Shown here piece by piece: positions 7,853-15,602 of a stretch of 32,010 nucleotides of DNA. The position numbers were made by a program, and so were the translations under genes. The notes below the pieces were generated by a model. That model was not told where the DNA came from, did not search any database, and saw only the letters and a list, made by a program, of their open reading frames with translations. Source of the DNA: Erysipelotrichaceae bacterium (GTDB taxonomy: Bacteria > Bacillota_I > Bacilli_A > Erysipelotrichales > Erysipelotrichaceae); the NCBI GenBank assembly GCA_017432885.1, contig JAFRIE010000011.1, positions 1 through 32,010 on the forward strand. The letters run 5' to 3'. Position 1 is the stretch's first letter. Each line of letters starts with the position of its first letter.

Positions 7853-8562
7853 TGAAACTATATCTCTATTACGGCTCACATATCGCAAAAGAAGATGTGG
7901 AAAACATCGGTAATAGACTGAAAGAAGGGGGTCACATGATCTGTGACTCCTTTTCTGATTGTGATCTGATCCTTTCCCTGGGCGGCGACGGCACGCTTCT
8001 GAAAGCGGCCCAGCACGCAATCGTCTATGATAAGCCTCTGGCTGGGATCAACTGCGGACGGCTGGGCTATCTATGTCTGTTGAAACAGGAAGAGATCGCC
8101 GGTTTTAATGAAGCGATCAAGAAGGCCAAACTGAGTGAAAAGATCCTGCTGAAATGCGAGATGAACGGCGTTGAGCACTATGCCGTGAACGACATTACGG
8201 CAGGAAAGACCAGTTTCGGTAAGACGGTGGATCTGAGTCTCTCAGTAAACGAACATTTCCGTTATATGACTCGCTGTGACGGTTTGATCGTATCAACTCC
8301 GGTCGGTTCATCGGCCTACAATCTGGCCGCCTTTGGACCGCTGCTGGATGACGACACGAACACGCTGACGATCACGCCGATCTGTTCCCACACCAAGGAC
8401 ATCCATCCTCTGGTCGTCAGGGACGACAAGCCGATCACGATCGCGGTCAATCACGATGAAGCAGGCGTATTTGCCGACGGTGAATACATCGGCAGCGTTT
8501 CCGATTCGATCACGATCCGGAAAGCCGAGAAAACACTAAAACTACTAGGTAAGACACAATAA
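7852..8562 (+). CDS. nadK: NAD kinase
   Basis: A 236-residue NAD kinase, which phosphorylates NAD to NADP. The GGDG motif (44-47 within LSLGGDGTLLKA), INCGRLGYL (67-75), the ND pair (113-114) and TPVGSSAY (149-156) are all present, in the usual order and spacing. It is at the short end of the family, with a minimal N-terminal domain. Its ATG overlaps the nfnB stop (TAATG), making a three-gene coupled operon. The grouping makes sense: NadK makes the NADP pool that NfnAB then reduces. Confidence 0.93.
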   Translation: MKLYLYYGSHIAKEDVENIGNRLKEGGHMICDSFSDCDLILSLGGDGTLLKAAQHAIVYDKPLAGINCGRLGYLCLLKQEEIAGFNEAIKKAKLSEKILLKCEMNGVEHYAVNDITAGKTSFGKTVDLSLSVNEHFRYMTRCDGLIVSTPVGSSAYNLAAFGPLLDDDTNTLTITPICSHTKDIHPLVVRDDKPITIAVNHDEAGVFADGEYIGSVSDSITIRKAEKTLKLLGKTQ

Positions 8563-8584
8563 AAAAACAAAGGATATTTCGTAT

Positions 8585-8908
8585 ATGGAAAAATGTCTGA
8601 CCAGCAAAACCGACAACTGTAAGAACTGTTATAAATGCATTCGCAGCTGTCCCATCAAGGCCATATCATTTGAAAACAACCGCGCTTCGATCATTCATGA
8701 AGACTGCGTGCTCTGCGGTACCTGTTACAACGTCTGTCCGTCAAAGCTGAATGTCATCCGTAATAATCTGGGAACAGTGAAAAAGCTGCTGATGAGTGAA
8801 AAGGTAATTGCTTCTCTGGCACCGAGCTTCGTTTCTTATTATGAAAACAGTGACATCGAATGTATCTTCAAAAAAGTCCGGAATTCCGGACTTTTAATGT
8901 ATTCGTGA
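8585..8908 (+). pseudogene. Truncated [FeFe]-hydrogenase-like 4Fe-4S protein
   Basis: A 107-residue frame with two [4Fe-4S] ferredoxin motifs (Cys12/15/18/22 and Cys41/44/47/51) followed by VIASLAPSFVSYYENSDIECIFKKV. That segment is the beginning of the [FeFe]-hydrogenase large-subunit-like domain of sensor-type hydrogenase proteins, normally several hundred residues long. Here it stops almost at once: the last dozen codons are the two arms of a perfect terminator-like palindrome (8872-8895). So only the ferredoxin part and the first strand of the hydrogenase domain remain. It may be a decayed gene, or it may still make a small dicluster ferredoxin for the nfn operon 22 bases upstream. The upstream ribosome binding site is weak (AAAGGATATTTCGT). 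Confidence 0.6.
8872..8895 (+). terminator. Terminator-like palindrome inside the end of the truncated gene
   Basis: AAAAGTCCGG (8872-8881), AATT, CCGGACTTTT (8886-8895): a perfect 10-bp stem ending in four T residues. It probably ends the nfnA-nfnB-nadK transcript. It is read as codons by the truncated 4Fe-4S gene. Confidence 0.6.
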
Positions 8909-8987
8909 TTCGTAGTCCATTTTATTTTCTCTCCAATGTGAATGTCTTTGTATTATGATAGATATATATTTTTAGGAGTATTGCGAT

Positions 8988-10361
8988 ATGAACGACATTC
9001 TGCTTTGGATTGACAACAACATCATGTGGGGTCCGGTAATGATCCTTTTCCTGTTAGGAACACATATTTATCTGACGGTTCGAACAGGCTTTGTCCAGAA
9101 AAAAGTATTCAAAGGAATCAAAGAATCTTTGAGGAGTGACGGTTCCCACAAGGGCGATCTTTCGATCTTTGGCTCTTTGATGACCGCCCTAAGTTCTACT
9201 ATTGGTACGGGAAATATCATCGGTGTCGGTACGGCTGTAACCGTCGGCGGACCGGGCGCAGTCCTGTGGACCTGGATCGGGGGCATTTTCGGAATTGCAA
9301 CGAAATATGCGGAATCGCTGATTGCCGTAAAGTATCGTAAGAAAAGAAAAGACGGGAGCTATATGGGCGGTGCAATGACTGCATTTGAACATCTTAAGAT
9401 GCCGACCATGGGCAAGGTGTTTGCCTGGTGCTGTGCATTAGGTGCCTTTGGGATTGGCTGCTCCTCACAATCTAAAGCGATCAGTGATGTCATCTCTGTC
9501 AACTACAATATTCCGAATATTGTCGTCGGTATCGTGATCTGCGTACTTACGGCTTTGGTTGTGTTTGGGGGATTAAAGGCCATCTCCAGAGTCTGTGAGA
9601 TGCTGGTGCCGTTCATGTCGATCGTATATGTGATCGGCTGCCTTCTGATCTTGGTCATCAACATCAGATACCTGCCGCAGACGGCCGGAATCATCGTCGC
9701 ATCGGCATTTACGCCTAGAGCGGCAGCCGGAGGATTCATCGGCACAAGCATTATCATGGCAGCCCGGGCAGGCATCGCCAGAGGTCTGTTTTCTAATGAA
9801 GCCGGCATGGGATCGGCGCCGCAGGCTACTGCCGCATCAGTAGCGAAAAACGCCGTCAAACCGGCTCTGATCGGTTCTACAGGCGTATTCTGGGATACGG
9901 TCGTTGTCTGTCTGATGACCGGTCTGGTGCTTGTTTCCAGTATCATAGCCAACAGTGACATTTCCTGTATTCTGACAGACGGATCCACCATCAGCGGTTC
10001 CGGTCTGGTAGCTGCCTGTTTCAATCAGATCCCATTTTTCGGCAGACCGTTGCTGACATTCGGCATTCTGACTTTCGCTTATTCGACGATCCTGGGCTGG
10101 AGCTATTACGGTGAAAACTGTATCCGCTACCTTTTAGGCGATAAGGCAATAAAGGTTTATCAGATTATGTGGATCGTCGTGATCCTTGTAGGCGCTCTGG
10201 TTTCTGAAGGTGCTGTCTGGACTCTGGCAGACATCCTGAATGCCGCCATGTGTATCCCGAACGTTATTGCCGTTCTGCTGCTAAGGAACGTGATTATCAA
10301 GGATACGAAATACTATCTGGATGAGGATCATCTGGAAGAAGAAGATCCGGAGCTGGAATAA
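8988..10361 (+). CDS. Sodium:alanine symporter family (AGCS) amino-acid transporter
   Basis: A 457-residue integral membrane protein of the alanine/glycine:cation symporter family (AgcS, DagA, GlnT type), importing alanine, glycine or glutamine with Na+ or H+. Family features are the N-terminal LLWIDNNIMWGPVMILFLLGTHIYLTVRTGF, SSTIGTGNIIGVGTAVTVGGPGAV-W-W (about residues 68-95), TKYAESLIA, and RGLFSNEAGMGSAP (about 264-277). About ten hydrophobic segments are apparent, and the tail is very acidic (EEEDPELE). AGGAG sits nine bases before the ATG. It is followed six bases later by an unknown gene, so the two may be cotranscribed. Confidence 0.93.
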   Translation: MNDILLWIDNNIMWGPVMILFLLGTHIYLTVRTGFVQKKVFKGIKESLRSDGSHKGDLSIFGSLMTALSSTIGTGNIIGVGTAVTVGGPGAVLWTWIGGIFGIATKYAESLIAVKYRKKRKDGSYMGGAMTAFEHLKMPTMGKVFAWCCALGAFGIGCSSQSKAISDVISVNYNIPNIVVGIVICVLTALVVFGGLKAISRVCEMLVPFMSIVYVIGCLLILVINIRYLPQTAGIIVASAFTPRAAAGGFIGTSIIMAARAGIARGLFSNEAGMGSAPQATAASVAKNAVKPALIGSTGVFWDTVVVCLMTGLVLVSSIIANSDISCILTDGSTISGSGLVAACFNQIPFFGRPLLTFGILTFAYSTILGWSYYGENCIRYLLGDKAIKVYQIMWIVVILVGALVSEGAVWTLADILNAAMCIPNVIAVLLLRNVIIKDTKYYLDEDHLEEEDPELE

Positions 10362-10366
10362 ACCGG

Positions 10367-10921
10367 ATGAAAGATACAAAGAACACAGGAACAGATCGTG
10401 CCAGAGAACTGTTTCTGAAATATGCAGGAAACCGCTTTTTCATGGATCGTGAAGGCGACGGAAACGAATATGACAACTATCATATAAGCAAAGAAACCGA
10501 AGCCATGTGGGCGGATGAATTTATTAAGGATTTTCTGGAATCAGATATACAAGGAAGAGAAGCTTTACGTACTTATGCGACAGCCGTGGAACTGGTGAAA
10601 TACGGGAAACAGGAAGAATGGCAGAGCTGTCTGTACTATCCTCTTCAGACAAAACAGCTGGACGATGTTACGGTCCTGTTCCTGCTGCCGTACAGTTTCA
10701 GGATGGCAGAAAGAGCGGCAGGAAAACAAAAGCTCTCCAAGGAAACAACGGATGCGTACATCCATCAGCTGGACGTCCTGATCCTGCAGCTGCAGGAGCG
10801 TGTAGAAAACGGAACCTTGAGTCGGTCAGAAGATTATATTCTGCAGGAATTCTCAGATCCTGTATATACAATAGGATACCTGGCTGAAATAAAGAAGAAG
10901 TGGCTCAGTCTGTTAAGATAA
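10367..10921 (+). CDS. Unknown cytosolic helical protein
   Basis: A 184-residue soluble protein without signal peptide, membrane segment or metal motif. It is mostly helical, with charged and aromatic residues spread throughout, including EEWQSCLYYPLQTKQ near the middle and a C-terminal EIKKKWLSLLR. I do not recognise the family. It starts six bases after the AGCS symporter and ends 18 bases before an SDR gene, so it probably belongs to the same transcript. Its ribosome binding site (GGAG inside the end of the symporter gene) is poorly placed, which may mean translation depends on the upstream gene. Confidence 0.6.
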   Translation: MKDTKNTGTDRARELFLKYAGNRFFMDREGDGNEYDNYHISKETEAMWADEFIKDFLESDIQGREALRTYATAVELVKYGKQEEWQSCLYYPLQTKQLDDVTVLFLLPYSFRMAERAAGKQKLSKETTDAYIHQLDVLILQLQERVENGTLSRSEDYILQEFSDPVYTIGYLAEIKKKWLSLLR

Positions 10922-10939
10922 AAGTGTAATGGAACTGCT

Positions 10940-11725
10940 ATGAATAAAGTTGCGATCGTGACCGGCGGAAGTTCCGGAATCGGACACTGTGTTGCGGAAA
11001 AGCTGTCTGCAACAGAATATCGGGTCTATGAGTTTTCCCGTACAGGAAAGAGTTTTGGGAATGTGGTCCATATCGATTGTGACGTTTCCAAGACGGAAGA
11101 TGTTTGTCTGGCAGTCAAGAAGGTAATGGATCAGGAAGAAAATCTGGATCTTGTGGTCAACTGTGCAGGGTTCGGTATTTCAGGCGCCATTGAATATACC
11201 ACCATTTCAGAAGCAAAAAGACAGTTTGATGTAAACTTCTTCGGTACGGCAGAAGTGAACAGGGCCTGTATTCCTTATCTGAAAAAAACAAAGGGCAGGA
11301 TCATCAACATCTCTTCGGTAGCGGCAATGGCTTCTATCCCGTTTCAGGCATACTATTCCGCCTGCAAGGCCGCAGTCAACTCTTATACGCTTGCCCTAGA
11401 AAACGAGCTGAAACCGTTTGGTATCAGTGTCTGTGCAGTTATGCCAGGAGATACTTCTACCGGATTTACGGATGCCAGAAACAAGAATATCGAAGGGGAT
11501 GAAGAATATAACGGTCGGATCTCAAGTTCCGTCAGAAAGATGGAAAACGACGAAAGAAAAGGAGCCGGCGCAAATGAAGTCGCAGCTCTGATCTGCCGGA
11601 TCGCAAAGAAAAGAAAGGTCAAGCCGATCTATACGGCCGGTCTTGAATACAGGCTGATCGTTATCCTTCTGAAGATCCTTCCATACCGGATCTCCAACAG
11701 TCTGATCTCGAAGATCTACGGATGA
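10940..11725 (+). CDS. Short-chain dehydrogenase/reductase
   Basis: A 261-residue classical SDR. TGGSSGIG (8-15), NCAG (74-77), a serine at 125/126 and YSACK (Tyr139, Lys143) give a complete NAD(P) site and catalytic triad. An early SRTGK segment after the second strand suggests NADP. The C-terminal part departs from the short-chain core: IAKKRKVKPIYTAGLEYRLIVILLKILPYRI is basic and hydrophobic and may touch the membrane, as in SDRs of the DltE or retinol-dehydrogenase-like kind. Substrate unknown. A rho-independent terminator follows directly. Confidence 0.85.
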   Translation: MNKVAIVTGGSSGIGHCVAEKLSATEYRVYEFSRTGKSFGNVVHIDCDVSKTEDVCLAVKKVMDQEENLDLVVNCAGFGISGAIEYTTISEAKRQFDVNFFGTAEVNRACIPYLKKTKGRIINISSVAAMASIPFQAYYSACKAAVNSYTLALENELKPFGISVCAVMPGDTSTGFTDARNKNIEGDEEYNGRISSSVRKMENDERKGAGANEVAALICRIAKKRKVKPIYTAGLEYRLIVILLKILPYRISNSLISKIYG

Positions 11726-11737
11726 TCCGATTACAAT

Positions 11738-11762
11738 AAAACTCCGCAAAAAGCGGAGTTTT
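11738..11762 (+). terminator. Rho-independent terminator
   Basis: Stem AAAACTCCGC (11738-11747), loop of five A, GCGGAGTTTT (11753-11762). It ends the AGCS-unknown-SDR transcript. Confidence 0.85.
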
Positions 11763-11779
11763 AAAATATACATTCCTGC

Positions 11780-11834
11780 TTGACAACTATATCGGCATAC
11801 GATATAGTATATATATCGAGAGACGATATATCGT
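11780..11834 (+). promoter_or_regulatory. padR promoter with overlapping inverted repeats
   Basis: TTGACA (11780-11785), 17-base spacer, TATAGT (11803-11808): close to the ideal sigma-A promoter. An inverted repeat ATATCG (11789-11794) / CGATAT (11800-11805) covers the spacer and -10. A perfect 12-bp palindrome ACGATATATCGT (11823-11834) lies just past the expected start site. PadR proteins usually repress their own operon, so these are the likely operators. Confidence 0.7.
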
Positions 11835-11857
11835 ATGGCAATATAGGAGGTTGGTTC

Positions 11858-12181
11858 ATGTTAGAGAATATAGTACTTACGGAAGCTACGTATTATATCC
11901 TTCTGGCTCTGTATAATCCCCAGCACGGATACGGGATCATGCAGGAAGTGGAAGAAATGTCCAGAGGGCGGGTCAGGCTTGCGGCGGGAACGCTTTACGG
12001 GGCTTTGAATTCCATGGTTGAAAAGGGATGGATCGTGCAGCTTCCGGTTGAAGACGGGAGCAGAAAGAAGAATTATCAGATCACGGCAGCAGGCTTAGAG
12101 ATTCTAAACAATGAAATAGAACGGCTAAGAGAGCTGGTAGAAAACGGCGATGCCATTATAGGAGGAAACAACAATGACTGA
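11858..12181 (+). CDS. PadR-family transcriptional regulator
   Basis: A 107-residue winged-helix regulator. The open frame runs from 11780 but those first codons are the promoter; the real start is 11858, seven bases after AGGAGG. The core LTEATYYILLALYNPQHGYGIMQEV and RLAAGTLYGALNSMVEKGWI is the standard PadR helix-turn-helix, followed by the wing and a dimerisation helix (about residues 80-107). Small PadR proteins of this group sense drugs or envelope stress. The next gene overlaps by eight bases and encodes a DUF2812 protein, a common pairing. Confidence 0.92.
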   Translation: MLENIVLTEATYYILLALYNPQHGYGIMQEVEEMSRGRVRLAAGTLYGALNSMVEKGWIVQLPVEDGSRKKNYQITAAGLEILNNEIERLRELVENGDAIIGGNNND

Positions 12182-12698
12182 GAGAAGAACAGAATATAGA
12201 TGGTTCTGGGTATGGGACTTTGAGAAAGAGGAAAGATGGCTGAACGAGATGGCGGCAAACGGCTGGGCGCTTGTTGATGTCGAATACTGCAAATATACGT
12301 TTGAAAAAACGGAATACAACGAATATACCGTACGGCTGGAGATGCATCCGTCAGATGAGAATTATATAACTTTTATGGAGGATACCGGAGCGGAATACAT
12401 CGGCAGAGTCCTGCAGTGGATGTATTTCAGGAAAAGAAGTGAACTGGGAAGTTTTGACATTTTCTCTGATCTCGATTCGAGAATATCTCATGTGAGGAGG
12501 ATACACATGATGATTCTGACCTTGGGCCTGGCAAATCTTGCCATAGGGATTGTGAATCTGTCTATCGGTATTTTCTCTACCCGCAATTCTTTTGTAGCTA
12601 TATTCAATCTGCTGGTCGCGACATTGCTGATGTACGGAGTAGGCAGGATGAGAGGTAAGATCGAATATCTGGAGAACGAAAGAAGATTAAGGGAATAA
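12174..12698 (+). CDS. DUF2812 membrane protein, PadR partner
   Basis: A 174-residue protein starting inside the end of padR, with the ribosome binding site AGGAGG coded within padR. The N-terminal half has the aromatic signature of DUF2812 (YRWFWVWDFEKEERWLNEMAANGWALVDVE, then YCKYTFEK), and the C-terminal half has two membrane helices (about residues 110-133 and 140-155). DUF2812 proteins are routinely encoded beside PadR regulators in Bacillota. Their role is not established, but the pairing suggests sensing or regulating the PadR response. It is followed by a terminator. Confidence 0.85.
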   Translation: MTERRTEYRWFWVWDFEKEERWLNEMAANGWALVDVEYCKYTFEKTEYNEYTVRLEMHPSDENYITFMEDTGAEYIGRVLQWMYFRKRSELGSFDIFSDLDSRISHVRRIHMMILTLGLANLAIGIVNLSIGIFSTRNSFVAIFNLLVATLLMYGVGRMRGKIEYLENERRLRE

Positions 12699-12719
12699 GA
12701 AAAGGAAAGATGAAAAAAA

Positions 12720-12743
12720 GCCACGATGTCAGTGGCCTTTTTT
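12720..12743 (+). terminator. Terminator between convergent padR and ABC transporter operons
   Basis: Stem GCCAC (12720-12724), seven-base loop, GTGGC (12732-12736), flanked by seven A on the left and a T run on the right, so it could work in both directions. Confidence 0.6.
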
Positions 12744-12745
12744 AT

Positions 12746-13528
12746 TCACTTGTTTATTTGCTCGCAGTTCAGAAACAGGTGACCGTCAATGTATTCAGGT
12801 CTGATCCTGTTATCGTAAAGCTCAGATATGGCCTGGAGGAAACGTTCTTTGAAAGAAGGGTCGTTCTTCGATAGAACAGCGAAAGGACGATGATCTTTAA
12901 AGAAAACGAAGGCATCGGCATATTCATAAGCCAGGGAAGGATCGTGCAGACTCATGAGGATGCGTTTCCCTTTGTTCGTATACTCTTTTAATAATCTTAG
13001 AAAATCGTGCTGGCGGATAAGGTCCAGAGAACTGACCGGTTCATCCAGGACCATGATCCTACTGTCTTGAAAGATTGCCCGGGCAAGATAGATGAGACGA
13101 CGCTGACCGTGACTTAAGGTTTCCAGTCTCCTGTCAAAGAAAGAAGATGCACCTAGATCAGTCAGGATCTGTTTTGCCCGGATACGATCGTTTTCGTCCG
13201 GACCTTTAAGCAGGCCTTGTCTGTTGATTCCTCCCAGGCAGATAAAGTCGGAAACACCCATGATGAGACTGTCGTCGTTTTCCTGCGGAACATAAGAAAG
13301 CAGTTTTGAGCGTTTCTCTTCATTCAGTTTTCCCAGATCCAGTCCGTCAAGAAGAATCTCGCCTTTGTCCGGTTTTAACAGACCAAGCAGCAGTTTCATG
13401 AAAGTGGTCTTTCCTTCCCCGTTCTGTCCGAGCAGGGCGGTAACGGGATGATCCTCCAAGGTAAAAGAAGACCCGTTAAAAACGACGTTGTTCCGGTAAG
13501 CGAAATACAGGTCTTTGATTTCGATCAT
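12746..13528 (-). CDS. ABC transporter ATP-binding protein (BtuD/FecE type), probable Mo/W uptake
   Basis: A 260-residue ATPase of the metal-chelate/vitamin B12 importer class. Walker A GQNGEGKTT (34-42), a Q-loop at VPQ (80-82), signature LSHGQ (138-142, with His where most have Gly), Walker B IMVLDEP (158-164) and H-loop histidine 195 are all present. The gene overlaps the permease by four bases. Sequence alone would label the substrate iron or cobalamin. The divergent ModE-like gene and molybdo-enzyme argue for molybdate or tungstate, as in the MolBCA system of Haemophilus, which is built from the same transporter class. Confidence 0.85.
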   Translation of the reverse strand: MIEIKDLYFAYRNNVVFNGSSFTLEDHPVTALLGQNGEGKTTFMKLLLGLLKPDKGEILLDGLDLGKLNEEKRSKLLSYVPQENDDSLIMGVSDFICLGGINRQGLLKGPDENDRIRAKQILTDLGASSFFDRRLETLSHGQRRLIYLARAIFQDSRIMVLDEPVSSLDLIRQHDFLRLLKEYTNKGKRILMSLHDPSLAYEYADAFVFFKDHRPFAVLSKNDPSFKERFLQAISELYDNRIRPEYIDGHLFLNCEQINK

Positions 13529-14514
13529 ATGTCTCTCCTCCTTCGAAGAAACAGAAAGAAGAAAAGGATGAGAGCCCCGGCAAAAGAAGTAATGATGCTG
13601 ACAGGAAGCTCGGAGGCTGTCAGACTTCTGGCAAGTGTATCCGAAAGAAGAAGGATCGCAGCACCGACCGGCATGGAAAGAAGCAAGGTCTCTTCAAAAG
13701 ATGTCTGGAAAAGCAGTGAAACGATATGCGGTGCTAGCAGGCCGATCCAGGAAACGATACCGCTGACAGAGACGGAAGCCGCCGTCAGCAGGGTGGCCAG
13801 GGCGATACAAAGAAGGTAGAGTCTTCTGACATTGACACCCAGCGTCTGTGCCTCGTCTTCATCCAGAAGCAGGATTTTCAGACGATAGCGGAAGAGAACC
13901 GTAAGGAATAGAACCGGCATGATGATGACAGCCGTATGCAGGAGCTTGCTGCGATTGATCAAGGAGAAAGAACCCATCAGCCAGTAATCGATGACAGCCA
14001 GTTGGGTCACGGGATCTGCCAGATATTTGAAGGTCATGACTGCCGAATTGGTCAAGGCTCCGGTGATAATGCCTGAAAGCAGCAGATTGAGACGTTTCTG
14101 TGTTCCGATCAGGCGGGAAAGCAGAAGAGAGAACAGTACCGCAAGAATACCGCCCAGAAAGGAGAAGGCCTGCCTTAAAAGAAAAGCGTCATGAAAATAC
14201 AGAATGGCGATAATGGCCCCGATCGAAGCGCCTCCGCTGACACCAAGCGTATCAGGAGAAACAAGCGGATTATGGAAACAGCTCTGGTAAAGAAAACCGG
14301 AAACGGCGAGTGCCATGCCGCAGAGAAGGACTTCAACGCTTCGTACCAGACGGACATTATAAAAGACATTGGCTGCCATGGTTCCGGACTGTCTGCCGCT
14401 AAGAACGGACCACAGTGTAGTCAGATCGAGTTCATAACGGCCAATCAGCAGCGAGAGTGAAAAACAGATGAATAGAAAAGAATAGGCAAACAGCAGTTTT
14501 TTAGAAATCTTCAT
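13525..14514 (-). CDS. FecCD/BtuC-type ABC permease, probable Mo/W uptake
   Basis: A 329-residue integral membrane protein with roughly nine to ten helices. Signature segments of the FecCD/BtuC family include RLVRSVEVLLCGMALAVSGFLYQ (about residues 54-76), NPLVSPDTLGVSGGASIGAI (about 82-101) and, near the end, VSGIVSWIGLLAPHIVSLL, the family's coupling region. It overlaps the binding-protein gene by 14 bases and the ATPase gene by four, a tightly coupled operon. The C terminus is RRRRDI, cytoplasmic. The family carries iron-siderophores, cobalamin, and in some cases molybdate/tungstate. Confidence 0.9.
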   Translation of the reverse strand: MKISKKLLFAYSFLFICFSLSLLIGRYELDLTTLWSVLSGRQSGTMAANVFYNVRLVRSVEVLLCGMALAVSGFLYQSCFHNPLVSPDTLGVSGGASIGAIIAILYFHDAFLLRQAFSFLGGILAVLFSLLLSRLIGTQKRLNLLLSGIITGALTNSAVMTFKYLADPVTQLAVIDYWLMGSFSLINRSKLLHTAVIIMPVLFLTVLFRYRLKILLLDEDEAQTLGVNVRRLYLLCIALATLLTAASVSVSGIVSWIGLLAPHIVSLLFQTSFEETLLLSMPVGAAILLLSDTLARSLTASELPVSIITSFAGALILFFFLFLRRRRDI

Positions 14515-15514
14515 TGCTTAATTCCAGATCGTAATAAGTTTTGTAGAAAGTGAGCGCTTCTTCAAGATACCGGTCTGGATCGACAAGATCCGGATGCAGG
14601 ATCCCGGCCATCCAGTAGAGACCAAGAGCGGAAGAAGGCTGCGGATAATCCCATGCTTCGATTGCCGAAGGAATCATGAAGACCTTGTTTTCTTTGACCG
14701 CCCGAAGATCCTTAAGCGCTTCGTCGTTCTTAAGATCATCGATGCTGTATTCCGCATAATTGACGACAAAAATATATTCCGGATCCCACTGAAGCAGCTG
14801 TTCAACACTGATATCGGTCCACTTGTCGGAATCAAGAGAAGCGGTAACACATTCACCGCCTGCGATCTTTGTCATTTCGTTCTGGTACATCTTTCCTCCG
14901 CAGGTATGCAGCCAGGAAGAATCACCGGCGATGTAGACGCTAGGACGGTCGGCACTTTCCGTTAAGGATGAAACTTCAGAAACGATGCCGTCATAATAGG
15001 AAACCAGCTGTTCCGCTTTCTCTTCGACACCACAGACTTTACCGATGAGCAGGATCAGTTCGTTGAATCGGTCATAGGTTTCCGGATCGACAACGATACT
15101 TTGAATGCCAAGATCTCCAAGAACATCGGCGGCATCTTTCTGTTTCTTCGGCAGGAAGACGAGATCCGGTTCCAGTTTGGCAATCTCTTCGATGTTGATC
15201 TCTTTGCCCGAACCGACACCCGGCAGATCAATCAGTTCTTTTGCCGCCAGTTTATATAATTGACGGGAATTGGCCTTCATTTCCACGCCGCTGATCCTAT
15301 CTTTTAGACCCAGCGTCAGCAAGGAAGCTGTAACCAGATAATAAGTTGAAACGACGTTCCCGGCCGGTTTATCCAGTACGACCTGACGGCCGATCTGGTC
15401 AACGACCTCGATAGAAGGTTCCGGATCTTCGGCCGGACTTTCTTTCTGACCGGTACAGCCGACAAGACTCAGAAGCATAAAAAGACTAAGCAGCAAGACG
15501 ATTATTTTTTTCAT
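14501..15514 (-). CDS. Substrate-binding lipoprotein of the ABC transporter
   Basis: A 337-residue class III periplasmic-binding-protein-fold lipoprotein: signal peptide MKKIIVLLLSLFMLLSLVGC with lipobox LVGC and Cys20 as the lipidated residue, an acidic linker, then two lobes joined by a long helix (about residues 165-190). IEEIAKLEPDLVFLP and ISVEQLLQWDPEYIFV are the matching lobe motifs of FepB/BtuF/MolA-type proteins. GGGAG precedes the ATG. The ModE-like palindrome lies 18-39 bases upstream of its start codon, so the operon is probably repressed when molybdate is plentiful. Specificity for molybdate or tungstate is inferred from context only. Confidence 0.88.
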   Translation of the reverse strand: MKKIIVLLLSLFMLLSLVGCTGQKESPAEDPEPSIEVVDQIGRQVVLDKPAGNVVSTYYLVTASLLTLGLKDRISGVEMKANSRQLYKLAAKELIDLPGVGSGKEINIEEIAKLEPDLVFLPKKQKDAADVLGDLGIQSIVVDPETYDRFNELILLIGKVCGVEEKAEQLVSYYDGIVSEVSSLTESADRPSVYIAGDSSWLHTCGGKMYQNEMTKIAGGECVTASLDSDKWTDISVEQLLQWDPEYIFVVNYAEYSIDDLKNDEALKDLRAVKENKVFMIPSAIEAWDYPQPSSALGLYWMAGILHPDLVDPDRYLEEALTFYKTYYDLELSNEDF

Positions 15515-15531
15515 AGAATATCTCCCATAGC

Positions 15532-15553
15532 GTTATATTTTTAAAAATATAAC
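15532..15553. promoter_or_regulatory. Perfect 22-bp palindrome resembling a ModE box
   Basis: GTTATATTTTT (15532-15542) is followed directly by its exact complement AAAAATATAAC (15543-15553), preceded by C and followed by C. ModE sites in E. coli have CGxTATAT half-sites in inverted repeat; here GTTATAT and ATATAAC face each other in the same way. It sits between the divergent ABC operon and the gene for a ModE-like protein, so autoregulation and control of uptake are the likely functions. Confidence 0.7.
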
Positions 15554-15602
15554 CATTGTCTAAACAATATCATATTTTTTTTAGATATACTATAGATACA
15601 GT

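Noticed and set aside
11780..11857. Longer N terminus for the PadR protein
   Set aside because: These bases form the -35, -10 and operators of the gene, and the ATG at 11858 has an AGGAGG site.
13448..13819. Rightward 123-residue open frame opposite the ABC permease and ATPase genes
   Set aside because: It lies wholly antisense to two genes with clear domain motifs, has no ribosome binding site and looks like a shadow of their codon bias.
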